Source of the DNA: Robinsoniella peoriensis
GTDB lineage: Bacteria; Bacillota; Clostridia; Lachnospirales; Lachnospiraceae
Assembly: GCF_042680125.1 (NCBI RefSeq)
Contig: NZ_JBHTNY010000030.1
Strand: one strand, 5' to 3'
Length of the DNA stretch: 64,000 bases
Positions 38,844 through 47,448 of this stretch are shown here, one piece after another (position 1 is the first letter of the stretch; the number at the start of each line of letters is the position of its first letter). Made by a program: the position numbers and the translations under genes. Under the pieces are notes generated by a model. It did not search any database, was not told the DNA's origin, and worked only from the letters and a program-made list of their open reading frames with translations.

Positions 38844-38900
38844 ATTATAAATGCCTGCAGCCATATTTTCCATGTGCACGTTTTTACAACAGTTGCCCCA
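38844..38900 (-). promoter_or_regulatory. Shared promoter element before the solute-binding gene
   Basis: On the minus strand this 57-base block runs from GGGGCAACTGTTG through TTGTAAAAA and TGCACAT to a -10 box TATAAT (38849-38844), 31 bases before the ATG. It matches 44805-44861 at 47 of 57 positions with no gaps, including the exact distance from TTGTAAAAA to TATAAT (31 bases between them). No consensus -35 is present, consistent with an activator such as the adjacent YesN-type regulator. Confidence 0.7.
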
Positions 38901-38914
38901 TATTACATCTTTCT

Positions 38915-40540
38915 TTATTTTCTATGTAATTCCCTGTATTCGGCAGGCGATACACCTGCACTATTGCGAAAAGCCCTGGCAAAAGAATGAGGGGAAATGT
39001 ATCCTACTTTTAAAGAAATGACCTGAATCTTATCTTCATCTTCCACAAGAAGCTCTTTCGCCAGCTTCATTCTTTTTTGAAATATATAGTCCGTTACCGT
39101 TGTTTTATATACCTGTTTAAACAAACGGGATAAATAGCTGGCATTAAATCCACCTATTTTTGCCAGTGTAGTCAAAGGCAAATCAGCTGCCAGGTTTTCA
39201 TCAATAAATGAGAGTACCCGTGACAATGCCCGGTCTGCCAATGAATTCTCATTATCACCCAGCAGTGCAAAAATCGCATCTGACACCCCGAACAAATACT
39301 GTATTGCTTCCCTCCAGTCCTTATGTTCATCTGCTTTCGTCAGTTTATATAATCCAACCCGAAACGCCAGTTGTTCATTAATATGGTTTTCGTTAATAAA
39401 TTGTAAAAGCAGAACAGAAACACTATAGTACATTTCCAGAGCATAGATATCATGACGGCTTTTCTGACTTATGTCACTCATACAAAAAGAGAGCAGATCA
39501 AAGTATTCCTTTCTTTTCCGAAGTTCCAGATAAGATTTTAGCAGCGGTATTCTGGCTATGGTTTCCGATGAACTGCCCACTGTTGCTATTTCTTCCATCA
39601 TCTCTTCCCGAAAAATTACTTCCCTGTCTGCCCCCAGATATCCCACCATGATCTGCCTCAGGCGGTTAACTGTCTCAGTCAGTTCATTTAAGGCAATTGG
39701 AGTACTTTTTATAATCGCCGAAAAGGATGCATTATAAGAATTTCGAAAAATCTCCTGAACGTCTTCTACTGCTCCCTGCGCTATGGCAGTAAGACCTTCC
39801 CATTCAACTTTTTCACTGTCTCTTATCTGAATAAACAAAAGAATCTGATTATTTTCTTGTATATGAACGTAAATTAACAATCTGGAAGGCATATTATCCT
39901 GCAATACCAATGCCAGTCTTTGTGTCAGCATAAACCGTCTCTGTGATTCCTCTTCGTTTTTAATGTTATCCAGCCTTAATAAAAATAATAAAAACTGATG
40001 CTGTGGATTTAATGGAATTTTAAATTCCCGAAGGCTTTTCCATGTCTCCGCTTCTTCCAACTCTCCTGATAAAATTTGGTCCATGCATTCTTTTTTTATC
40101 CAAAAGTCTGCCCGTTCCATTCTGTGTTCCTGCTCTTGCTTCAATATCTGCTGTTCAAGTTCCTTCCGGATTTCCTCTAAATCCTGGCGTACTGTCTCCT
40201 GAATAACCTCATCTTCCTCACTCTTTAGAATATATCGTACATCCCGATGCCGGAATATCTTATACATATCATCGAAATTTCCATACCCAGTTAAAAATAT
40301 AGTTTTACATCTTGGCCAATTTTCCTTTATTTTCTGGAAGAGGGTAATTCCATCCATTCCGGGCATGCGAATATCTGTTAGCACTACGTCAAATTTAACA
40401 TTGTTTAACAGCTCAAGCGCTTCAAGTGCTGAATTTGCCGTATAGACTCCAATTTCCAATTCAAATTCATAACGAAACATCTCTTCCAGCCAAACCAATA
40501 TCTCAATCTCATCATCTACAATCAATAAGTTCTGATTCAT
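38915..40540 (-). CDS. YesN-type response regulator with AraC DNA-binding domain
   Basis: Response regulator of 541 residues: receiver domain with VDDE acidic pocket and phosphoacceptor Asp about 56 (VVLTDIRMP), a long middle region, and a C-terminal AraC double helix-turn-helix (LTTLAKIGGFNASYLSRLF, ending VSPAEYRELH). ATG at 40540 is preferred because GGAGG lies eight bases before it; an ATG at 40561 precedes that site. The gene overlaps the end of the kinase gene by 29 bases. It is encoded directly upstream of the binding-protein gene that carries the shared promoter element, so that element is its most likely binding site. Confidence 0.92.
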   Translation of the reverse strand: MNQNLLIVDDEIEILVWLEEMFRYEFELEIGVYTANSALEALELLNNVKFDVVLTDIRMPGMDGITLFQKIKENWPRCKTIFLTGYGNFDDMYKIFRHRDVRYILKSEEDEVIQETVRQDLEEIRKELEQQILKQEQEHRMERADFWIKKECMDQILSGELEEAETWKSLREFKIPLNPQHQFLLFLLRLDNIKNEEESQRRFMLTQRLALVLQDNMPSRLLIYVHIQENNQILLFIQIRDSEKVEWEGLTAIAQGAVEDVQEIFRNSYNASFSAIIKSTPIALNELTETVNRLRQIMVGYLGADREVIFREEMMEEIATVGSSSETIARIPLLKSYLELRKRKEYFDLLSFCMSDISQKSRHDIYALEMYYSVSVLLLQFINENHINEQLAFRVGLYKLTKADEHKDWREAIQYLFGVSDAIFALLGDNENSLADRALSRVLSFIDENLAADLPLTTLAKIGGFNASYLSRLFKQVYKTTVTDYIFQKRMKLAKELLVEDEDKIQVISLKVGYISPHSFARAFRNSAGVSPAEYRELHRK

Positions 40541-42287
40541 CACCACTTCCTCCTTTCCCAATACAAACCGTTATCTTCACCCCACCGAGAGTACTACGTT
40601 CAATCCGCAGTCCCCCTTTTTCTTTTAAATAGATCTGCAGACGTTTATGTATGTTCCGTATCCCTGTTATTTCTCCATCGTCTGTTTTCATCAGATGGGT
40701 CTGCATATTGCAGATATCCTCATCGGTAACCTCTTCTCCATTATCCTCCACATGTATCCGAATTTCATTTTCACCCTCTTCAAAGGAAACTTTTAAAATT
40801 CCATCATTCATCTTATTCTCCAGACCATGTTCAAAAGCATTTTCCAACAACGGCTGAAGAATCAACCGGGGAACCAGAATCCCTTCACATTCTACAGGTA
40901 ATTCTCCAAACTCTATAGAAAGTCTGCTGATAAAACGCGTCCCCTGAATAGCCGCATAACTTTTTGCATGTTCCACCTCCTGCCTGAGCATCACGAAATC
41001 AGACTCATTTCTGGCTAGGAACTGAAAATAGTTTCCTAAATGTTTTGCTAATTCCTGGGCATTTTCAAAATCATACCGTTTCACCCGGCGGCTTAACACA
41101 AAGAAACTATTATACAGAAAATGTGGATTAATCTGCGCCTGCAGTTGCTTTAACTGTGCACGCTGTGCCAGATTTGTTTGTACATAAACCTCATCAATTA
41201 AACGGCTGATCTGGTCTTCCATATCATTGAACCCCTCATATAAATATCCAAATTCATCTTCACTGTTATGCTGAATATGTTTTGACCAATTCCCTACTTT
41301 TACATCATCAAATGCTTTAATCAAAACCCGAATCGGACTGTGTATAATTATCCGGGTATAAAGGATAAACAGAATTGCCATCATTATCATTGCGGCAACC
41401 AGCAGTACGATGTAAATACGAAATTGATAGATCGATTGCATGATCGGCGCCTCTTTTGTATATTGTACAAACACTCCTACCGTTCCAATTCCTCCAACAA
41501 ATACCAGATATCCGTTGCCGTCCACTTTGGTCTGCTGTATTCGAATATAATCCCCCTCATCATCTTTTCTGAGTTCCCGGGATATTTCTTTCCCTACGGC
41601 TATTCCCTGGCCCTCTTCCAAAAGAAGATCTTCTTTTTCTCTATAAAAAAATGCACCACTTCCCTCTGCAGTACTCAGTGCCGACATACTACTTTTGATT
41701 GCCTGCGGTGAAAATGTAATTACAAATAAATAATTTGGTGTGAAATTCGATTCTATCTTTGGAACTCCTGTTTCTACAATAAAGAATTCGTTGCCATCAT
41801 AATAAATCTCTCCTTTTCTGCAGCCTGCGTACTCTTTTAAGCGCATATTATCCTCATCTGTCATATGGCGTATTCCCCCCGGACTGATTCTGTAGCCAGA
41901 TTTCGGAAGGTATAATATTCCATCATTTACCAACTCGCTAACTTGTGTTATAGTTGAAATTTTTTCTTTCGTGGACAGCAGCGCTTCCCTTTTTTCATAA
42001 GCGATCAGTTGTGTTTCCGAACTAATCAAAAATGGGAGCTTGCGGTCATTAAAAAACTCTATTTGCAATTGCCTTATATGGCTTATTTCGTTTTCAAATG
42101 ATTCCAGGAAATATTCTGCCTTTGCATTCATTTTTTCATAGGTAGCCTGCATCGCAATATCCATAGCACGCATTTGGAGAAATGAAGTAATCATTATAAT
42201 TAAGATAATAATTGTTCCAAAACCTATAATCTGCTTTGTCTGTATAGAGTTTTTCCATCTAATTTTACCTTTGCTTTTCTGTTCCAT
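40512..42287 (-). CDS. YesM-type sensor histidine kinase
   Basis: Membrane sensor kinase of 591 residues: transmembrane helix (about 18-40), extracellular region of about 250 residues, second helix (about 290-315), HAMP, phosphoacceptor motif QINPHFLYNS (His about 389), and ATPase domain with LQPLLENAFEHG. ATG at 42287 is chosen because GGAGG sits eight bases before it; the upstream ATG at 42302 overlaps that site. It is the first gene of the kinase/regulator pair and has a shortened version of the shared promoter element in front of it. By context it senses an oligosaccharide from the same pectin-like substrate. Confidence 0.92.
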   Translation of the reverse strand: MEQKSKGKIRWKNSIQTKQIIGFGTIIILIIMITSFLQMRAMDIAMQATYEKMNAKAEYFLESFENEISHIRQLQIEFFNDRKLPFLISSETQLIAYEKREALLSTKEKISTITQVSELVNDGILYLPKSGYRISPGGIRHMTDEDNMRLKEYAGCRKGEIYYDGNEFFIVETGVPKIESNFTPNYLFVITFSPQAIKSSMSALSTAEGSGAFFYREKEDLLLEEGQGIAVGKEISRELRKDDEGDYIRIQQTKVDGNGYLVFVGGIGTVGVFVQYTKEAPIMQSIYQFRIYIVLLVAAMIMMAILFILYTRIIIHSPIRVLIKAFDDVKVGNWSKHIQHNSEDEFGYLYEGFNDMEDQISRLIDEVYVQTNLAQRAQLKQLQAQINPHFLYNSFFVLSRRVKRYDFENAQELAKHLGNYFQFLARNESDFVMLRQEVEHAKSYAAIQGTRFISRLSIEFGELPVECEGILVPRLILQPLLENAFEHGLENKMNDGILKVSFEEGENEIRIHVEDNGEEVTDEDICNMQTHLMKTDDGEITGIRNIHKRLQIYLKEKGGLRIERSTLGGVKITVCIGKGGSGDESELIDCR

Positions 42288-42324
42288 AAATGATTCCTCC
42301 ATCTTAAGAGTAATTACTACGTAT

Positions 42325-42352
42325 ATTATAAAGCACCTTTTTACAATTTGCT
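42325..42352 (-). promoter_or_regulatory. Shortened variant of the shared promoter element before the kinase gene
   Basis: On the minus strand GCAAATTGTAAAAAGGTGC leads to TATAAT at 42330-42325. It shares GCAA, TTGTAAAAA and GTGC with the elements at 38844 and 44805 but lacks about 24 bases between TTGTAAAAA and the -10. The different spacing could mean autorepression or a different mode of control. Confidence 0.45.
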
Positions 42353-42372
42353 ATATGGTATTCAGGTTCAGC

Positions 42373-42400
42373 AAAAGCCCGAGGAAAAAACTCCTCAGGC
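42373..42400 (-). terminator. Terminator overlapping the GH2 stop codon
   Basis: On the minus strand GCCTGAGGA and TCCTCGGGC form a stem around a T-rich loop, followed by TTTTGC. The GH2 stop codon TGA lies inside the left arm, so the last codons and the terminator share sequence. Confidence 0.8.
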
Positions 42401-44728
42401 GCTTCTAACAGCCGTAGTGACTATAACCGTATATGCCATTTTCATACCGCCCGCAAAAGCAGTCACACGTACTCTGCCTTCACCTGTAATATGCAGTGCC
42501 ACATTCGCTTTCCCATGATACAGATGAATAAAATCGTTATTATATGGCTCCATGCTCTGCATATCTCCATTATCTACCCCAACAATCTGAGCCGGACCTT
42601 CTACCATAAATTTTACCCTGGCGCTTTCCCTGAAAACAGGATTATCTTCTTCGTCATAGGCACGCACTTTCAACAATCGCCGTCCCGGTGCTGCAAACAG
42701 TTCTTCCTTATCAAAAGCAAGCTTTACCGCTATTCCAGGAGTGTTTAACACCTGGCGGCACACTTCTGTACCATTTTTCTTTCCAACGATTAACACTTCT
42801 CCAGGTAAATAAGGTAAAAATCCGGTAATCATACGATTAGGAAAAGCTTTCAACGGCTTTATCATGAATTGTTTATCATTAACATATAACTCCACCTGTT
42901 CGCAGTTTGTGGCAATCATATATGGTATTACTGTTTTATGAAACTGTGGAAATTCCCAATGGGACACATATCTTGGATAATCCCAATGCTCTTTAATCCC
43001 CTCATCCGGTATAGAATAGTCCATGACAGCAAAATGAACCATCGGTTCTTGGGTCCAGTAACTCTGATATAACCAGGCAATGGGACGTTTTTCCATATCT
43101 GTAGAAAAAAGTGCTCCGGACCATCCTTTTGCGGAATTAATCATAGATTCTCCCAGGTAATCAATGCCAGTCCATATCATGCCGCCAATACAATAATCTT
43201 TTTCTTCTACATCTCTCCATGGATTATGGTCAGAAAAGTTTTGAAAATTCTCTTCATATCCACGAAAATACATGTACGTCTCAGTTCCCAGAATCGCTTT
43301 ATCCGGAATCGCTTTATGAATCCTGTCATACCATTGCTCCTGATAATTACAGCAAAGAAAATCAACATTTTCTGCAATCAGCTTAATTCGATCTACCCGC
43401 TCATCCATATCAAAGATTTCTCCAGTTTTCATCTCATCTACAAACTGCTGAATATCCCTGACTTCTGACATGTCCACCTCTTCTTCCGGATATCCAAAGT
43501 GTGGATTCATAGCTATAGATACCAGCCTGGTTCCATCTAATTCTTTGATTTTGGCAACATGATTTTCCAACATATTAAGCATTGATTCATAAGCCTGATT
43601 TTCTACTTCATTTCCAACGCCCCAAAACAAAATACATGGATGATTGCGATCTCTCTTAACCATACAAGTAATATCTCTTTCCCATTCATTCTGATAATAA
43701 CGTCCATAGGCGCCGCCAGTCCATTTATCAAAGCATTCTTCATATACATAGAAACCCATCTCATCACATAATTGTAATACTTCCGGCATAAAGATGTGGT
43801 GCGCAAAGCGAATGGCATTGCAGCCAATCTGCTTTAATTCATGGAAACGTTCTGTCCAGATTTCTTTCGTCGCCGCTGTTCCAAAACAGCCCGCCTCCTG
43901 ATGCAGGCAAACCCCTTTTAATTTCACTGACCTTCCATTGATAAATAAACCCTTTTCCGAAGACAGTTCCACTTTTCGCAGACCAATTTTCATAGACACC
44001 TGATCTCCCACATGCCCCATCGTATCTAAGAGCTGCACCACCAGGTTATAAAGCACAGGGGTTTCTGCACTCCACAAAACATAATCCGGTACTTCAAGCT
44101 TTAGAACCCCTCCGCTATTCTCTGTCTGATATTCTTCACTTCCCTGTTGCAGGATGACCCTGACCGGACGCTTAGTTCCAGGGCGAATAACCAAAGTCGC
44201 TTTTTCGTTATTTAAATCAGTCTGTACATTAATTTCTTCTTTTTCCAAATGATCCAAGGGTAAAATCTGCAAATAAACGTTACGATAAATACCGGCTCCA
44301 CTGTACCAGCGATCTGCGGGAACAGCAGTATTATCCACTTTAACCAATATATTGTTTGATCCTGTCTGCAATACATCAGTGATATCTATTGAAAAACTAC
44401 TATAACCATACTTTCTTCCCCCAACAAGAATGTTATTAACCCAAATTGTACTATTTTCATATATGCCATCAAAGCAGAGCTTATAGATCAGCTGCTGCTT
44501 TTTGGAAATCCACAGCATTCTTTTATACCATCCGATTCCCCAGCGTTCGAAAAATCCCTGGGCTTCACCCTGAGGCATATTCTTATTAATAGGTGCAGAA
44601 ATCATCCAATCATGTGGAATTGTTACCGGGGTGTATTCCAGAACTTCTGCCCCCTCTTTCTCCATACCTAATAAACCTTTGTTTAAAGCAAATTGCCATT
44701 CCTCATTTAAAATAATATTTTTTCTCAT
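42395..44728 (-). CDS. GH2 family glycosidase, beta-galactosidase-like
   Basis: Predicted cytoplasmic GH2 enzyme of 777 residues with the full order of domains: sugar-binding domain (GIGWYKRML, VDNTAVPADRWYSGAGIYRNV), Ig-like domain, catalytic barrel with acid/base Glu about 374 in FWGVGNEVEN and nucleophile Glu about 483 in LGTETYMYFRG, and C-terminal Ig-like domains. Beta-galactosidase is most likely; other GH2 activities are possible. ATG at 44728 follows GAGGTGAG; upstream ATGs up to 44773 lack a site. It is a single-gene unit with its own terminator, and its promoter carries the same 57-bp element as the binding-protein gene, tying it to that regulon. Confidence 0.9.
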   Translation of the reverse strand: MRKNIILNEEWQFALNKGLLGMEKEGAEVLEYTPVTIPHDWMISAPINKNMPQGEAQGFFERWGIGWYKRMLWISKKQQLIYKLCFDGIYENSTIWVNNILVGGRKYGYSSFSIDITDVLQTGSNNILVKVDNTAVPADRWYSGAGIYRNVYLQILPLDHLEKEEINVQTDLNNEKATLVIRPGTKRPVRVILQQGSEEYQTENSGGVLKLEVPDYVLWSAETPVLYNLVVQLLDTMGHVGDQVSMKIGLRKVELSSEKGLFINGRSVKLKGVCLHQEAGCFGTAATKEIWTERFHELKQIGCNAIRFAHHIFMPEVLQLCDEMGFYVYEECFDKWTGGAYGRYYQNEWERDITCMVKRDRNHPCILFWGVGNEVENQAYESMLNMLENHVAKIKELDGTRLVSIAMNPHFGYPEEEVDMSEVRDIQQFVDEMKTGEIFDMDERVDRIKLIAENVDFLCCNYQEQWYDRIHKAIPDKAILGTETYMYFRGYEENFQNFSDHNPWRDVEEKDYCIGGMIWTGIDYLGESMINSAKGWSGALFSTDMEKRPIAWLYQSYWTQEPMVHFAVMDYSIPDEGIKEHWDYPRYVSHWEFPQFHKTVIPYMIATNCEQVELYVNDKQFMIKPLKAFPNRMITGFLPYLPGEVLIVGKKNGTEVCRQVLNTPGIAVKLAFDKEELFAAPGRRLLKVRAYDEEDNPVFRESARVKFMVEGPAQIVGVDNGDMQSMEPYNNDFIHLYHGKANVALHITGEGRVRVTAFAGGMKMAYTVIVTTAVRSA

Positions 44729-44804
44729 CTGACTCACCTCATATATAAGTACCATTCCGTTGCCATGTCTCAAGAATGCTCTATCAGCATAAATGATTAT
44801 TTAT

Positions 44805-44861
44805 ATTATAAATGCTTGCTTATGTATTTTCTATGTGCATATTTTTACAACAGTTGCTCCA
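44805..44861 (-). promoter_or_regulatory. Shared promoter element before the GH2 gene
   Basis: Minus strand: GGAGCAACTGTTG, TTGTAAAAA, TGCACATAGAAAAT and a -10 TATAAT at 44810-44805, about 76 bases before the ATG. It aligns without gaps to 38844-38900 (47 of 57 identical); the differences cluster in a six-base stretch between the proposed binding sequence and the -10. Confidence 0.7.
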
Positions 44862-44930
44862 GATTACCTCTTTATTACTTAATTTACAGATCACTTTATT
44901 CTGCCGTGATTCACCTGCACAAACGCCAAA

Positions 44931-44964
44931 AGCCTGAGAAAGTTAAAAGACTCCTCCTCAGGCT
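44931..44964 (-). terminator. Terminator of the alpha/beta hydrolase gene
   Basis: AGCCTGAG and CTCAGGCT form a perfect 8-base-pair stem. On the minus strand the hairpin is followed by TTTTGG, 24 bases after the hydrolase stop. Confidence 0.75.
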
Positions 44965-44987
44965 CATTTCTTAATATTGATATACTT

Positions 44988-45749
44988 TTATTTATTCTTC
45001 AAAAACACTTTTGCCACACCTGCAAATTCTTTTGCATTTGTCAACATAGACGGGTGCGCACCATCCGGAAATAAATGCAGTTTTCCATCTGGTATTTTTC
45101 TTAACATGCTCTGGTATACCTCTTCAATATCCATAATAGATGCGTATTCATCATCTTTAAGACTGACAGACATCATAACCGGCACTTTAAGCTGGGTTAA
45201 ATCTTTATGAAAAAAATTTTTAATAAACCTGTCATGTCTGATTATAACTTCTGTATCATTATCTACAACACTTTCCCAATCCTCGCCATGACAATATTCC
45301 CAAAGCATACATATAGACTCTCGCGTTTTCGATTTATTTCGTTCCTCAGATATAGTACTTGTCCATGCGTTAAGGGGGGGTTCTCCTTCCAGGCTGTCTG
45401 CTATCACTTTGTTAACTAACTCTTCATGCTCTAAAGCGACATTTAACGCAGTTAATGCACCGCCACTTGTACCAATTAAATTAACTTTACCATAGTCGTT
45501 GAGAGTTATGAGCTGTACAACCTGCATGGCTTGGTCATACCAAAAGTCGATGGGAAACTGTTCCAGCCTGTCAGAGTTTCCATGCCCCAAAAAGTCGATT
45601 AGAATCACTTTGAAATCCTCTTTGTATAAATCAATAATTTGAGTAAACATTTTTGATGATAGGGTATTACCATGCAGCAATATTAATGGGAAGCCTGAAC
45701 CAACTTCTTCATAGAAAATATTCCTATCTCCATACTTAAAATAGGCCAT
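44988..45749 (-). CDS. Alpha/beta hydrolase
   Basis: Soluble hydrolase of 253 residues with LILLHGNTLSSKMF (oxyanion region), IDFLGHGNSD, the nucleophile elbow GTSGGALTAL (Ser about 98) and a C-terminal His in FPDGAHPSML. Substrate unknown; the fold serves esterases, lipases and haloperoxidases alike. GGAGG precedes the ATG at 45749. It has its own terminator and is not clearly part of the neighbouring glycan locus. Confidence 0.85.
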   Translation of the reverse strand: MAYFKYGDRNIFYEEVGSGFPLILLHGNTLSSKMFTQIIDLYKEDFKVILIDFLGHGNSDRLEQFPIDFWYDQAMQVVQLITLNDYGKVNLIGTSGGALTALNVALEHEELVNKVIADSLEGEPPLNAWTSTISEERNKSKTRESICMLWEYCHGEDWESVVDNDTEVIIRHDRFIKNFFHKDLTQLKVPVMMSVSLKDDEYASIMDIEEVYQSMLRKIPDGKLHLFPDGAHPSMLTNAKEFAGVAKVFLKNK

Positions 45750-45867
45750 TTATTTGTTCCTCCTATTCGATTTTTTATTTTCATTATATCAGTAAAAGTA
45801 TGGATACAAAACCTCACGTTCTTTCTTAAAACAAAAATGTGCCACTGTTATCATGGCACATTTCTAA

Positions 45868-46137
45868 TTATAAATTATTCTGTTTAATGATCCTTTGTAT
45901 GCTTTTTGTTGTCAAAAAGTATTTCTCTGATAATCGCTGGACACTCATTCCATTTTGAAAATCTAAGTACATTTGATGGTTGCGGGAAGCCAGCAATTCT
46001 TTAGTATCTGTATTTTCTCCCCAATGTTTTTTGTTAGCTTTCTTTTTGGGAATATAAATCACTTTGCCCTCCACATATTTCTGCACTTGTTCTAAAAGCT
46101 CTTTCGGCAATAAATTAATTGAGTTTTGATAGCTCAT
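45868..46137 (-). CDS. CD3324-like small putative DNA-binding protein
   Basis: An 89-residue protein that starts MSYQNSINLLPKELLEQVQKYVEGKVIYIPKK and ends with a helix-turn-helix-like stretch (LSEKYFLTTKSIQRIIKQ). This is the layout of CD3324-family/Mor-activator-like proteins, frequent in clostridia and probably transcriptional regulators of unknown target. ATG at 46137 follows AGGAGG by six bases; the longer frame from 46185 has none. Confidence 0.8.
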   Translation of the reverse strand: MSYQNSINLLPKELLEQVQKYVEGKVIYIPKKKANKKHWGENTDTKELLASRNHQMYLDFQNGMSVQRLSEKYFLTTKSIQRIIKQNNL

Positions 46138-46443
46138 TCTGCATCCTCCTGATTCCACTGATTTCAAATCTTTTTGGATTAACAAAGGCTATTATTACTC
46201 ACGATATACAATATATTTAGCTGTTACGTGCAGTAGCCTTTGCTATGCACAAATTCTCATTCCCATAAGATACCCCTCTTTCTTTATGTTAAAAATATTT
46301 TAGCATATTTACTTACAACTGTCTTTATTTTTTATTTAAGAATTAACACCAAAATTAAACAATCAGATAACCTTTCCACCCCTTACCTGAAGATTTATTT
46401 CCTTCTTTTTAATAGACTTTCATATGGTATACAAATTTTGGAC
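46138..46443. other. Gene-free stretch upstream of the CD3324-like gene
   Basis: About 300 bases. On the minus strand there is a short frame behind GAGGGG (ATG near 46271, seven codons) that might be a leader; otherwise I see nothing. Confidence 0.3.
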
Positions 46444-46493
46444 AAAAGTAAGCCATTGAATATGCGTATATGAATATTCAATGGCTTACTTTT
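46444..46493. terminator. Strong bidirectional terminator
   Basis: A perfect 20-base-pair stem (AAAAGTAAGCCATTGAATAT with its complement) and a 10-base loop. The plus-strand side continues TTTTATTTTAT. The stop codon region of the small gene at 46492 touches the stem, so it serves at least that gene. Confidence 0.85.
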
Positions 46494-46704
46494 ATTTTAT
46501 ATTTATCATTGACATAATATCATCAATTGTCTTTCCTCTCTCCTGAATCATATCATAGAGCTGGCCCAGGGCATCTTCTCTTTTCTTCTGCTCTAATCCT
46601 TTTCTCTGCTCTAACAAAGCATCCATTTTTGATTGCACTTTTGCAATTTGTTCATCCAAAACTGCGATTTGATCGTCAATTGTTTTTCTTTGACCTCTTG
46701 ACAT
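46492..46704 (-). CDS. Small coiled-coil protein, unknown function
   Basis: A 70-residue, strongly charged protein (MSRGQRKTIDDQIAVLDEQIAKVQSKMD...) that should form one long alpha-helix or coiled coil from about residue 8 to 48, with a short tail DMIQERGKTIDDIMSMINIK. No family is recognised with confidence; small proteins of this type occur in mobile elements and as cell-division or regulatory adaptors. GGAGG precedes the ATG at 46704, and a strong terminator lies at its end. Confidence 0.65.
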   Translation of the reverse strand: MSRGQRKTIDDQIAVLDEQIAKVQSKMDALLEQRKGLEQKKREDALGQLYDMIQERGKTIDDIMSMINIK

Positions 46705-46830
46705 AATAAATTCCTCCAATATAATTTACATTTTTTTCTAATATTGTAAATCATTATTGACTTTTTGTCTATGTTTTATATAGGTATTTTATAAAAGTTC
46801 ATATACTTGTGGATGAACATTCTTTTCTCC

Positions 46831-46944
46831 TCAAATCTCTTTCACAAATGTTGTATAGATATATTTCTCCAGTTCTTTTGTAATATAGGAGTCTGCACCT
46901 TCAATATTTGGGCTGCAGATCTCCATGATAACAGGTTTAACCAT
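46831..46944 (-). pseudogene. Possible gene fragment (about 37 codons)
   Basis: A minus-strand frame reads MVKPVIMEICSPNIEG and ADSYITKELEKYIYTTFVKEI before its stop. The composition looks protein-like but there is no ribosome binding site and an in-frame stop lies directly upstream, so it may be the tail of a lost gene. I cannot name the family. Confidence 0.3.
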
Positions 46945-47173
46945 TTATATCGCAGCAAGTTATTGTATTTTTTCTAAGAATCAGATCAGTGCTGGAACGC
47001 TTATGACTCCAGTACTGATGATATTTATTTTCATCCCCGTATTCTCAGAAATTATTAAAATGCTGGCAGAGGTTGTACTTTCTATTTTTGTTTTTCTCTT
47101 CTTTTATAAAAAAAATGGATTTGAGAAAGATTAGAAGACGCACAGAGCGATAAATGTATGGGGAGATAAAATA

Positions 47174-47277
47174 TTGGGTTTAGTTGAGAAACCCATCTTT
47201 CTGCACACTACCTATCATTTACAAAGCGTCTTAATCAGCGAAACCCAAATTCAAGAAATTGTTCGCTGTAGCTCTAG
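47174..47277. repeat. Dispersed repeat, copy 2
   Basis: 47191-47277 matches the window start (31-120). In this copy TTGGGTTT (47174-47181) and AAACCCAA (47241-47248) could pair as a long-range hairpin. The open frame seen on the minus strand of copy 1 is broken here by several stops. Its end coincides with the CTAG at which the following MITE-like element begins. Confidence 0.65.
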
Positions 47278-47439
47278 AGCGTGTTTTAAAATTGCTTTCT
47301 GGCAGCTGTGCGTCACAGTTTGTGGGAGATTTGTCCCGGATGAAGGGCGCGTAGCGGGCTACGTAACCTGAATTCGGGGCAAATATGCCGCAAAGTGGGG
47401 CGTGCAGATGGCAGGAATGAATTTTCAAACACGCTCTAG
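47274..47439. mobile_element. MITE-like element with inverted terminal repeats
   Basis: A 166-base non-coding unit. The left end AGAGCGTGTTT (from 47276) and the inverted right end AAACACGCTCT (to 47437) begin terminal inverted repeats that match at 29 of 37 positions. CTAG stands at both borders (47274-47277, 47436-47439). Copy 1 of the adjacent repeat continues through a single CTAG (117-120) without the element, which looks like an empty site. No transposase frame is inside, so movement would need one in trans. I recall similar repeats being common in Lachnospiraceae genomes. Confidence 0.7.
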
Positions 47440-47448
47440 TACCAGCCC

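Noticed and set aside
46925..47134. A 69-codon plus-strand frame with two hydrophobic segments
   Set aside because: No ribosome binding site or promoter precedes the ATG and the frame overlaps another possible fragment. It may be a membrane gene relic but I cannot support a gene.
47231..47428. A 65-codon minus-strand frame (MKIHSCHLHAPLCG...)
   Set aside because: It lies within the MITE-like element and copy 2 of the repeat, has no ribosome binding site, and is a by-product of the repeated sequence.
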